A stretch of 63,350 bases of DNA, from the NCBI GenBank assembly GCA_002470515.1, contig DKML01000024.1, forward strand, positions 1 to 63,350, written 5' to 3'. Origin of the DNA: Proteobacteria bacterium UBA7415. GTDB taxonomy: Bacteria > Pseudomonadota > Gammaproteobacteria > Arenicellales > Arenicellaceae. The notes beneath the pieces were generated by a model. That model did no database searches and was not told where the DNA came from. It saw only the letters and a list, made by a program, of their open reading frames with translations. Made by a program: the position numbers and the translations under genes. Every line of letters starts with the position of its first letter. Position 1 is the stretch's first letter. Positions 1 to 7,870 of the stretch are shown here, one piece after another.

Positions 1-21
1 GTCGAGTGTTCTCAGGCCGTA

Positions 22-804
22 TCACAACTCAGCTGCGTAGCCATTTACGCCATTCAGAAAATAGGTTCGGTCGGTGTAAAAGTCGTCTGAATCCGTATAG
101 TTGGTTTGATACGAATGGACAATTTTCACGGACGTATTTACACCACTGTTCGAATACGACGTATTAGTTTCTAATTCTAATAGATCCATGTAGGCCGAGA
201 CGTTTCCTGCAACTGAAGCGAAAGCGCTTGTGTAAGCCACAATAACGGTGAATTCTCTGGATGAGTCAGATTGGGGAGCGGCACTCGACGTTTCATCTTT
301 TGAGTCAACGTCTTTTTGGCCTGAGTCAATATTCTCGTGATAGTCAGCGGGATGATCGATCAAGGACTCATTGGAAACCTCAATCAGGAGTGTAGATCCA
401 TCGGAAGCAGGTCTAAGTTTATACAGCTTGCCATCTTGCCAAAGAGAGCCAACAACTTTACCCGCATTTTCTGAAATAGAAAGAGTATCCATTTTGGAGT
501 TCGAAGCCGCATACGACACTCGACTATTTGTTTTACGAACAACATTTGTGACGGTTAGACTCTCGCTTTCCCCCATCATGTTGAGTTTTATTATCGAAGC
601 ATTCGAAACACTTTTACCAATATTACTGTTGTATATGCCCCTAGCGATCAGCTTTTCTGTAGCGCTAACTAACTCGTTTGTGCTCGCGATTGAGTCAAGC
701 TCAGGAGTAACGTCTTGAGCAAATAGATCAAAATCTTCGGCATGCGCTACCGACGGACAAACAAATGAGACTGACAGTAGAATTAGGAGTAATTTGGTTT
801 TCAT
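22..804 (-). CDS. Secreted M12/M72-type metalloprotease, N-terminal part only (probably truncated)
   Basis: The chosen start gives a 260-aa protein opening with MKTKLLLILL and a signal peptide ending VAHA; an in-frame codon six residues upstream is possible but leaves a poorer signal. Residues about 25-170 resemble a propeptide. From about residue 185 (FTVIVAYTSAF) to the end the sequence resembles the opening strands of reprolysin-like or peptidyl-Asp metallopeptidases, including an ETNTSYSNSGVN segment. The protein stops at NGYAAEL, before where the zinc motif HExxH of these families should appear, and no such motif is in the window. It is probably a truncated or frameshifted gene whose remainder lies left of the window. 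Family assignment is an inference from the pattern of the last 80 residues. Confidence 0.5.
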   Translation of the reverse strand: MKTKLLLILLSVSFVCPSVAHAEDFDLFAQDVTPELDSIASTNELVSATEKLIARGIYNSNIGKSVSNASIIKLNMMGESESLTVTNVVRKTNSRVSYAASNSKMDTLSISENAGKVVGSLWQDGKLYKLRPASDGSTLLIEVSNESLIDHPADYHENIDSGQKDVDSKDETSSAAPQSDSSREFTVIVAYTSAFASVAGNVSAYMDLLELETNTSYSNSGVNTSVKIVHSYQTNYTDSDDFYTDRTYFLNGVNGYAAEL

Positions 805-931
805 GAAAGTATCTCTTAACAAGTCGCGTGATTATTTAAAACAATATCACACAACTCGACTTAGTGTCATTCCAATAGGACAGGCTGCTCACGTTAAAGC
901 TCCTGTTTCAGTAAACGGTCTTAACCGCTAT

Positions 932-1654
932 TTATTCGGCACTAAGCAAGGCACTTTGCGGTTCATCCTGCTCGGACTTAAGGATATCAGTAAGTTTCGA
1001 AATACTGTCTTTAACATCTTTGAACCTGGCTAGCTGGCCGCGGAGAACGGTAGAGTAAAGACCTATTGTTACAATCATTTCTGATCGAGACCCAGATTCT
1101 GAAAAAGCCTCTTCCAAGGGCAGAGACTCGATCAATTGTGAAAATCGAACCAAAGGTACTGTATACGGCCGCATAAACGCGCGTACTGACTGATCAGAAT
1201 GTACTAAATCTTGCGTTAAAGCGGCATGCGATACAAGTTCTGCCACTAGGTTGTCGTTGGAAAGCAGACTCATGTCTCCGCTTGATACTAGCTGCGAATA
1301 AGTCGCTGACTGACCCACCATAGAAGGAAGCACGAAGGCTGTTTCAAAAAAGGTATGAGCTGGTTTTGGGTCTATCCCTTTTCCAAAATCAACGATGAAC
1401 TTCTGCATTTCAACGAATTTGTCTTCTACTGATTCAAGGAACTCAATTTTTTCATCCGCTTCATGACCAATGGCAACAAAATCCTTAAGCAAACGCTCAA
1501 TGACTTTTTGCTCTTCCGCTCTCTCCTGCCTCTGTTCGTTCCAATTAGTAATTTGAAACGCAATTAGAATTCCGGCAATAACAATAAAAAAGTCAAGAAA
1601 AACGGCGAACCAGTTTTGACTTTTCACATGTTGAGTTAATCGTCTTAGTAGCAT
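932..1654 (-). CDS. Single-pass membrane protein with N-terminal TM and cytoplasmic or periplasmic helical domain (DUF6090-like)
   Basis: The 240-aa product has one strong transmembrane helix at about residues 16-36 followed by the motif QITNWNEQRQER. This TM-plus-NWNE arrangement is shared with DUF6090-type proteins of unknown function. The rest is predicted to be helical and charged, with no catalytic motif that I recognise. It lies between the truncated protease and an amidohydrolase, all leftward, with gaps over 100 bases, so an operon is not evident. Function unknown. Confidence 0.65.
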   Translation of the reverse strand: MLLRRLTQHVKSQNWFAVFLDFFIVIAGILIAFQITNWNEQRQERAEEQKVIERLLKDFVAIGHEADEKIEFLESVEDKFVEMQKFIVDFGKGIDPKPAHTFFETAFVLPSMVGQSATYSQLVSSGDMSLLSNDNLVAELVSHAALTQDLVHSDQSVRAFMRPYTVPLVRFSQLIESLPLEEAFSESGSRSEMIVTIGLYSTVLRGQLARFKDVKDSISKLTDILKSEQDEPQSALLSAE

Positions 1655-1787
1655 AAATATTGCTCCCCGGTTATCAAGGCGAAAGCGTTTAGAGGTTTAA
1701 AGTACTATCTTTACCCAGCCAAAAATTAGATTCGAATAGCGAATTGGTAAGACCCTGTCTAGACATCCCTTTTATTGGGTTATTAGA

Positions 1788-3851
1788 TCAATCTGTCACT
1801 GGTAAGGTCACATTGGGCGCGTTAGTAAACGGTTCAATTCCGAACTCGGGGTACAATTCCGACGGAAAGTAAAAATCCCCACCTCTAGAGACCAGTGAAA
1901 TCGTTTTGACCGCTTTAAGGTCTTCTACTGGGTTTCCGGGTACTAAAAAGAAATCGGCTAACTTACCAACCTCAATGCTTCCAAGCTCTTCACCGTAGCC
2001 CAGATAATGTGCCATGTCGTAGCTCGCTCGTCGAAGCACTTCTGCTGGAGACATACCAACCTTCTCAAACAGTTCTAACTCTCTATGCAACTCAAATGCG
2101 CCGCCAAGATCCGTTCCAGGAACAATCAAAATACCTCGATCGTGCATCAAGGCAAGGGTTTCGATTATCTTGTCGAAGGCTTCGCGATATTCAGCATCTT
2201 CTTGCGCATCAGCCACATTCAGCAAGGCTGACTTCGCGTCGCGTTGCACACCGATGGGCATATTTTGAATGTAATCTTGAACTCCGACGCGGGTTTCGCC
2301 ATTACGCGCGGTCAAACCAAACTCATGAATAACCATTGTGGGGTCCACCGCAATATTGTTCTCGACCATCGCGTTTATGGTCTTTTGGACTTTATCGCTT
2401 GATAGATCAAGACCTGCAAACCTTCGCATACCCGTAATGCGGTACAACGTTCGCGTGTCTTCTTCTAAATCGAGCACCCAACCCAGCATAACTTGATTGA
2501 TATGTGTGATTTCGTCATACCCGGCCTCAATCATCTGGTCTGCATTAGAGAACGCTGGAATATGACCTGACACTCTCATACCGAGTTTATGAGCTTCAGC
2601 GGCCATAGCAGGCACCCACTCGCCTTTTACAGAACTGTAGATTTTTATCTGAAAGTAACCACCTCGTGCAGCGTAATCTCGGACTAACTGTACGGCTTGT
2701 TCTTCTGTCTCTGCCAGCTCGCCCGTCGAATTGCTGAACTCACTTACACCTTCAATGAAACCGCTTTTTGTAATTCGCGGACCTATCAAGGTATTGTTAT
2801 CAATTTTTTCGATAAGTGCTTCGAGCACATCCATCTCGTTACCTGTGTCACGAACCGACGTTACGCCCGCCATGACATTGAGTAAGGCATCGTTATCGCT
2901 CATATGACCGTGCATTTCATATAAACCAGGAACCAATGACCCACCGGCTCCGTCTATAGAAACCTCATCAACAGAACCTTGTGCGTCTGCAGCTTCAACA
3001 GCAACGATCTTACCGCCACTAACTACAACTGAACTAGGTTCTGTCAACTTAAGCTCAACAGGGTCAAACACACGCACGTTGCGAATACGCACAGGTGACT
3101 CGTATTGGTGTGTAACTCTGGATGCTATATCTTCGAAGCGTGCCGCGTTTAGAGCCGCAGCCAAATCGCGGAGTCGCGTATCTTCTTCTTCAAAACCTTC
3201 GCGTAGCAGCGCAAAACGAGGAGACATAAAAGCAATTAATTTTTGCTCTGTATCAACCGCCAGGTAGGCGGGATTTAGGTTAGGCCCTGATAAGGCGTAA
3301 ACGGTTGCATCAATGGTTTCACCATTACCGGTAAGGGCTAGTTCATCTAATTTGTTCAATGACAACGTGCCCGACGGCAACATGGGCATCGTCATATCAT
3401 CGTCATTGAGCAATGCATTAACGTATATATATGCCGCGTATGGACTACCATCTTGGCTTACATAAGCCGTAGCCCCATCAAACGAAGCTGAACCCTCTCC
3501 CGCAGCGGCTTTCCAACTTGCTGTACCCTCATTGACTGAAAAATGTTCATCAACGGCGTTTCCAAAGGTTGTTACCCCTTCAATGGTCCAAGCAAGCGGT
3601 ACGCCTTGGTCATTTAAGGTAAGAGTTCCCTTGCTCTTAGCGCCGCGACCATTGTTGTTAACTTCATGGTCTATCGCTAGATCATTTCCATCAATAGTTA
3701 CTTTGGTAGAACCTACTTTTGTTCCACCATACAGAACTGAGTAGACCTCTACTTTTGGAATGGACGAGGTGACTGAAACCGGGGAATTATTTTCAGGAGA
3801 GCAGGACATTAGGGATAGAGCTAACGTGATGATAAGAAATCTATGAATCAT
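1788..3851 (-). CDS. Amidohydrolase-superfamily lipoprotein
   Basis: The preferred start gives 687 aa beginning MIHRFLIITLALSLMSC, a lipoprotein signal with lipobox LMSC; an in-frame start 13 codons upstream would bury this signal. Residues about 20-260 form a beta-rich region of no known family. From about residue 275 the protein is a metal-dependent amidohydrolase of the imidazolonepropionase/prolidase-like type: HxH at His314/His316, a lysine in KIYSSV that would be carbamylated, His in SGHIPAF, His in THINQ, and Asp in PGTDLGG. The C-terminus returns to the beta domain (GKLADFFLVPGNP). It probably hydrolyses a peptide-like or cyclic amide substrate at the envelope; the substrate cannot be told from sequence. 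Confidence 0.85.
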   Translation of the reverse strand: MIHRFLIITLALSLMSCSPENNSPVSVTSSIPKVEVYSVLYGGTKVGSTKVTIDGNDLAIDHEVNNNGRGAKSKGTLTLNDQGVPLAWTIEGVTTFGNAVDEHFSVNEGTASWKAAAGEGSASFDGATAYVSQDGSPYAAYIYVNALLNDDDMTMPMLPSGTLSLNKLDELALTGNGETIDATVYALSGPNLNPAYLAVDTEQKLIAFMSPRFALLREGFEEEDTRLRDLAAALNAARFEDIASRVTHQYESPVRIRNVRVFDPVELKLTEPSSVVVSGGKIVAVEAADAQGSVDEVSIDGAGGSLVPGLYEMHGHMSDNDALLNVMAGVTSVRDTGNEMDVLEALIEKIDNNTLIGPRITKSGFIEGVSEFSNSTGELAETEEQAVQLVRDYAARGGYFQIKIYSSVKGEWVPAMAAEAHKLGMRVSGHIPAFSNADQMIEAGYDEITHINQVMLGWVLDLEEDTRTLYRITGMRRFAGLDLSSDKVQKTINAMVENNIAVDPTMVIHEFGLTARNGETRVGVQDYIQNMPIGVQRDAKSALLNVADAQEDAEYREAFDKIIETLALMHDRGILIVPGTDLGGAFELHRELELFEKVGMSPAEVLRRASYDMAHYLGYGEELGSIEVGKLADFFLVPGNPVEDLKAVKTISLVSRGGDFYFPSELYPEFGIEPFTNAPNVTLPVTD

Positions 3852-4026
3852 TGAGGTTACTCCAGCAAAGCGTTCAAAAAGTTGAGGCAACTATTGCATA
3901 GGTTGGCGTTAATTTCACCTTCAATCAAACGACCCATCCATTTCTTGGTCGGGACCGTTCTGCGCGAACCCCAACGGACATTAAACTAGGATTACTTTCA
4001 CAAACCTAGACGAGAACGCTCCATTC

Positions 4027-4242
4027 TTAGATTATCCATTCAAATACATCTTCTAAACCAACCTCAAACACTTTCGCAATACGAAATGCTGTCTCCAAGG
4101 AAGGTGAGTATCGTCCCTGCTCAATCGCTATTATAGTCTGACGAGTCACCCCAACGAGTTCCCCTAAGCGCGCTTGAGTAATACCCTCGTCCAGTTCGCG
4201 CAACACCCTAACTTTATTTGTAAATGGTAAGGACTTTGCCAT
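4027..4242 (-). CDS. XRE-family (YozG-like) helix-turn-helix regulator
   Basis: The 71-aa protein is almost entirely one HTH domain: RELDEGITQARLGELVGV followed by TRQTIIAIEQGRYSPSLE, the usual XRE recognition-helix layout. The C-terminus ends FEVGLEDVFEW, typical of the small YozG-like regulators. Its start codon directly abuts the stop of the upstream membrane-protein gene, so the two are surely co-transcribed. This pairing of a tiny XRE regulator with a small multi-pass membrane protein recurs in bacteria; the pair is likely autoregulated through the palindromes upstream of the operon. Confidence 0.85.
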   Translation of the reverse strand: MAKSLPFTNKVRVLRELDEGITQARLGELVGVTRQTIIAIEQGRYSPSLETAFRIAKVFEVGLEDVFEWII

Positions 4243-4659
4243 TTAAACCCCTGATCTGTAGAAATATATCTTAAGCGCGTATTCCGCAATAGAACTTAAT
4301 GTAAGGCTTACCAATGCAAAGTGAAACAGTAGATCCCCATCACCGCCAAGCAAATACATCAGAACTCCAGTAATTACTCCCAGTCCCAAAATATGGCTAG
4401 ACGCTGAATTCGCACGGACACTGATTAGTTTATCTCGCTCGTCGGCCACAGCCTCAGCTTCGTCAACACTAACCAATGCTGCAATTATATGCCCGACAAT
4501 GGAAATCAAAACGATGATAAGAACGTAGATAACGACTATCCCCGTTAACGGAGAATGAGCAGTCTGAGCGGTCATACCTAAAACGGCATAACCATAAAAT
4601 AATGCGCCAAGCATTAACGCTAGACACATCACCCAAGCACTCTTTTCTTTATAACTCAT
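4243..4659 (-). CDS. Four-helix membrane protein paired with XRE regulator
   Basis: The 138-aa product has hydrophobic helices at about residues 9-29, 40-63, 93-106 and 112-130. Between helices two and three is the polar motif ADERDKLISVRANS, characteristic of small membrane proteins that sit next to YozG-like regulators. The function is unknown; known families of this layout are only described as DUF-type membrane proteins. It is the first gene of a two-gene operon with the XRE regulator, and two near-identical palindromes lie immediately upstream. Confidence 0.7.
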   Translation of the reverse strand: MSYKEKSAWVMCLALMLGALFYGYAVLGMTAQTAHSPLTGIVVIYVLIIVLISIVGHIIAALVSVDEAEAVADERDKLISVRANSASSHILGLGVITGVLMYLLGGDGDLLFHFALVSLTLSSIAEYALKIYFYRSGV

Positions 4660-4670
4660 AACTCACCTCA

Positions 4671-4743
4671 ATGTAAAAAATACTTAACATGTTCGAATAA
4701 TACAAAACGTAACCAAAAATGTAAAATATTTTTAACATTGAGG
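4671..4743. promoter_or_regulatory. Two copies of a 20-bp palindromic operator-like site
   Basis: Positions 4671-4690 read ATGTAAAAAATACTTAACAT and positions 4719-4738 read ATGTAAAATATTTTTAACAT. Each is an imperfect palindrome with half-site ATGTWAA, and the copies match at 17 of 20 positions with starts 48 bp apart. They lie 12-80 bases upstream of the membrane protein/XRE operon. In addition, 4666-4682 and 4727-4743 form a 17-bp inverted repeat with one mismatch. The likely reading is an operator for the XRE regulator; this is an inference. Confidence 0.5.
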
Positions 4744-4880
4744 CCTTCGATATCATCATCCAGCCACGATCAAAGACAGTCTTATGACACCATCTAAAAA
4801 CCCGATTTCTGGTAAAGTTGTGATGCACATAAAACTATTTAGCCAGCGGATCAAATAATTGGCTTAAACGGAGAGCGTGT

Positions 4881-6164
4881 TTGCGTTTACTACTGATAGC
4901 ATTATTTTTGTTGGGCTTTGCTTGCGCGAGCATTGTTACCGCAGAGGGCTCGAGCAATAAGTGTGTAACAAACAAATGCGAACCGAACCAATACTTGGCA
5001 GGGTTCGCCAAATTAGATATTTCTCCCAAAATTGGTGAGAGCGTGCCAACCATGATGGCCTCGCCACAAATGCTGCAAAAAATACAAGACCCACTTTACG
5101 CTAAAGTCCTAGTTATAGGAGATAGTCAAAAACGCATTGGCTTTGTGGCTCTGGACTTACTGTTTTTGTCGAACGAGGCATTTCAAGCGTTACGACAACA
5201 CCTCCTTGATAACAGCGATCTTGATAACGTTATTGTTACCGTCACGCATAGCCATTCAGGGGTTTTCGATCACAGCAAATTTGATCTCCTTAAAACAAAG
5301 GCGCTGAAGGCAACACAAGCTGCAATGAGCGAATTACAACCAGTAGAAATTGGTGCATCAAGTATTGAGATAGACGAAGCATACAATCGACGTATTCACT
5401 TAGAGTCATCCGTCGAGATGTTTTGGGTAAACCCTGAACGTAAAACTAACCGTCCGGTTGACACAGCATTAGGGGTGATTCATATACGCGGCTTAGACGG
5501 TACTCCTTTGGTCAGTATCGTAAACTACAGTGCCCATCCAACGATAACGATGGACCTAGAAAACGTGGTCGTTTCGGCTGATTACCCGAGTGCGTTATCT
5601 CAATCAATTGATGAGAATTTCGGCGGTGAAGTTCTATTTTTACTGGGCGCAGCGGGTGATGTTAATCCGTATGACTCCGATACCAAACCACTTGAACTTG
5701 CCATTCAAAAATCTAAGGTGTTAGGAAGCAAGCTTGGCTCCGCTGCTGTATCCGCGATTAAAAACATAGATCACTATTCGAGTCACGGCCGCTTTGCTTA
5801 TTTGAGCAAAGGCTTCAGCCAACCTGAAGCGAATATCTCGGCCTTGATTCTTACGCCGACCATTGCCGTAGCAACCTTTCCTGGCGAATACTTCAACGAT
5901 TTTGGACAGCAACTTAAAGCAAAAAGTTCGATCGAGCATACATTTTTTATTGGATACGCCAATGGCAGCATCGGGTACGTTCCTACCCAAGCCGCCGCAA
6001 AGTTAGGAGGTTATGGCGCAGACTTAGATTCGCCAGAATTAAAGGTTGCGCAGACAACGGGACAACAGCACATTAATATCGTGATAAAGATGCTCAATGA
6101 TCACGAAAATTGTTTGCATGAGCGGCAAAACGATAAAACGATAAAACGAGACTGCGCACACTAG
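4881..6164 (+). CDS. Secreted neutral/alkaline ceramidase-like hydrolase (N-terminal domain family)
   Basis: The gene starts with TTG, preceded by GGAG seven bases upstream. The 427-aa product has a signal peptide (LLLIALFLLGFACASIVTA). The mature part matches the layout of the neutral/alkaline non-lysosomal ceramidase N-terminal domain: an opening GFAKLDISPKIG, then VTVTHSHSG with putative zinc ligands His123 and His125, NYSAHPT near residue 218 and GAAGDVNP near residue 256. It lacks the C-terminal Ig-like domain of full ceramidases (which run to about 650 residues), as do many bacterial homologues. The substrate may be an N-acyl lipid or another amide; ceramidase activity itself is not shown. 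Confidence 0.8.
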   Translation: MRLLLIALFLLGFACASIVTAEGSSNKCVTNKCEPNQYLAGFAKLDISPKIGESVPTMMASPQMLQKIQDPLYAKVLVIGDSQKRIGFVALDLLFLSNEAFQALRQHLLDNSDLDNVIVTVTHSHSGVFDHSKFDLLKTKALKATQAAMSELQPVEIGASSIEIDEAYNRRIHLESSVEMFWVNPERKTNRPVDTALGVIHIRGLDGTPLVSIVNYSAHPTITMDLENVVVSADYPSALSQSIDENFGGEVLFLLGAAGDVNPYDSDTKPLELAIQKSKVLGSKLGSAAVSAIKNIDHYSSHGRFAYLSKGFSQPEANISALILTPTIAVATFPGEYFNDFGQQLKAKSSIEHTFFIGYANGSIGYVPTQAAAKLGGYGADLDSPELKVAQTTGQQHINIVIKMLNDHENCLHERQNDKTIKRDCAH

Positions 6165-6221
6165 ATTCAACATGATCGAATAAATGGATGTCTAGAGACC
6201 GTTACTCTCGGGCTATATGGC

Positions 6222-7163
6222 CTATTTAGCCCTACCGATACGCGCTAACTTTGAGCGAAGACGCCAAACAAATGAATCTTGCATCTGTTTAACCCTCATA
6301 TTGAGAGCTTGGTTCATAAGGTTCTTTTCCAACAGCTTTTTGTCGGACTCTTCGATGGTCATAGCCAATTGTGATCTTAAATTACGCACTTCATCCTGCA
6401 AGCTTTCATTCTGCGAACGAACGCTATGCAACACATTCCTCTCGCGATCCAATTGAGATCTCAAATCCCGTGCTGATTCTTGTAAATCGATTGCTCGTGC
6501 CTGCAGGCTGCCTAACGTTTGATGAAACTTCACACGTTCGCCATGAAAAAAATCTCCATGCATTGGGCCGTGACGAAGGTAGGCGGCAACTGATATTGCT
6601 TCTTGCTCTATCACCTCGTTGCAAAGATGGTTATCGCTATCGTGAAATCTAATTACGCCTGAATAATGAGCCAGTAGCTTATCAACAACTAAATCCATAC
6701 CAATATCTGCACGGACCAGCGCAGTTACGGCATTAGTGTCAGATGAATCATATCGGTCGATCTGATTTACAACGGCCTCGACAGTCACATTATTTCGGAG
6801 TAAACGAAGCCCGAAATTAAAGTCTCTAAAGTGACTAAGATGTGCAGAGGACGTCATTTCCCCGATGCCCGCCGCGTCACATACAATTACAGCACAGCCG
6901 ACAGCGGCAGCCTCAAGTGCAGCACGGCCCTTAGCAAAGACAATATCATATTGTTCTAATAGCTCTTCAGGCTGAGCGTGTGCGGTACCCGACGACTCCC
7001 CTAACACATCTAAGAGTATTCCCGATTGCTCACAGGCCTTGCGCAATGCGGGTAGCACATTGCCTTCATTAATATAGTTACTAAATGCGAGAACTAGCCG
7101 GGACAGACGCTTTAGCTTTAGCGTTTTTGAAGCTGGGTCTACTTTGCCTGTTCGAATGAGCAT
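6222..7163 (-). CDS. Glycosyltransferase-like C-terminal half domain with coiled-coil tail
   Basis: Residues about 24-160 resemble the donor-binding half of a GT-B glycosyltransferase: DIVFAKGRAALEAAAVGCAV is the typical nucleotide-sugar loop, followed by GIGEMTS. The N-terminal acceptor half is missing, since the protein begins only about 90 residues before this motif. Residues about 220-300 form a long coiled coil (repeated LRSQL/NESLQDE heptads). The protein is therefore either a truncated glycosyltransferase or a specialised half-domain protein tethered by its coiled coil. The neighbours give no clue and no other sugar genes are nearby. Confidence 0.6.
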   Translation of the reverse strand: MLIRTGKVDPASKTLKLKRLSRLVLAFSNYINEGNVLPALRKACEQSGILLDVLGESSGTAHAQPEELLEQYDIVFAKGRAALEAAAVGCAVIVCDAAGIGEMTSSAHLSHFRDFNFGLRLLRNNVTVEAVVNQIDRYDSSDTNAVTALVRADIGMDLVVDKLLAHYSGVIRFHDSDNHLCNEVIEQEAISVAAYLRHGPMHGDFFHGERVKFHQTLGSLQARAIDLQESARDLRSQLDRERNVLHSVRSQNESLQDEVRNLRSQLAMTIEESDKKLLEKNLMNQALNMRVKQMQDSFVWRLRSKLARIGRAK

Positions 7164-7268
7164 TGTGGATAAAGAGTCTTGCGCTTTAGTGTACTTTAGG
7201 CAGCTCTTGTATACTCAAAAGGCACATTTAAGTGCTTCTTACTTTTTTCTATTAGCGAGAGCAAAAAC

Positions 7269-7763
7269 TTGAAGAAAATTAAATTAGCAGATTGGGCCGC
7301 ACTGGCTGAGGTTATCGGCACTGTGGGAGTTATAGTTTCCCTAATTTTTGTAGCATTTAGTATTAATAACAATACTTCTGAATTTAAAGCCGCTCAGGCA
7401 AATCAACTCTATGAATCATCGCGAGAGGTAGAGCTAGCCGTAGCTTCAGACAATGAATGGGCGAGAATTATTGTAAAGGGTCAAAAAAACGAAGAGCCTT
7501 TATCGGAGTTAGAACAATACAGATATGATGTATATCTGGTACAGACAATGGACATCTGGGATGGGTTACTAGAACGTTATGTAGATGGCTTAATGTCAGA
7601 GGAGAATCTGACTGGCTGGGATCAGTATTATATTGACTGGGCAGAACGCTTTGTCAGTGACGACGCCTGGCAACGTATTAAATGGCAATATGCTGGTGGA
7701 ATCACTGAAGAGGCCGTCGGAGCAAGGGTAGAACAAGTGATTGCCAATAGAGCTGTGGAATAA
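7269..7763 (+). CDS. Hypothetical single-pass membrane protein
   Basis: The gene starts with TTG (KKIKLADWAALAEV follows). The 164-aa product has one transmembrane segment at about residues 13-32 and then an acidic, tryptophan-rich helical domain with WDGLLERYVDG and WAERFVSDDAWQRIK. I recognise no family with known function; similar TM-plus-helical proteins are common in marine gammaproteobacteria. It is transcribed divergently from the glycosyltransferase-like gene and converges on the YtcJ-like amidohydrolase. Confidence 0.6.
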   Translation: MKKIKLADWAALAEVIGTVGVIVSLIFVAFSINNNTSEFKAAQANQLYESSREVELAVASDNEWARIIVKGQKNEEPLSELEQYRYDVYLVQTMDIWDGLLERYVDGLMSEENLTGWDQYYIDWAERFVSDDAWQRIKWQYAGGITEEAVGARVEQVIANRAVE

Positions 7764-7870
7764 GGATTACTGAGCTCGATTTTTAAAGACCAACTACATG
7801 TTAGTCGCGATTGGCGAGCAAATATAATGCCAAGGATAACTACCTGCAACGTATCTCGATCCAAACTCGA

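Noticed and set aside
371..718. A 115-aa plus-strand frame inside the metalloprotease gene
   Set aside because: It runs opposite a clear signal-peptide gene and has no domain; it is a shadow of the real gene.
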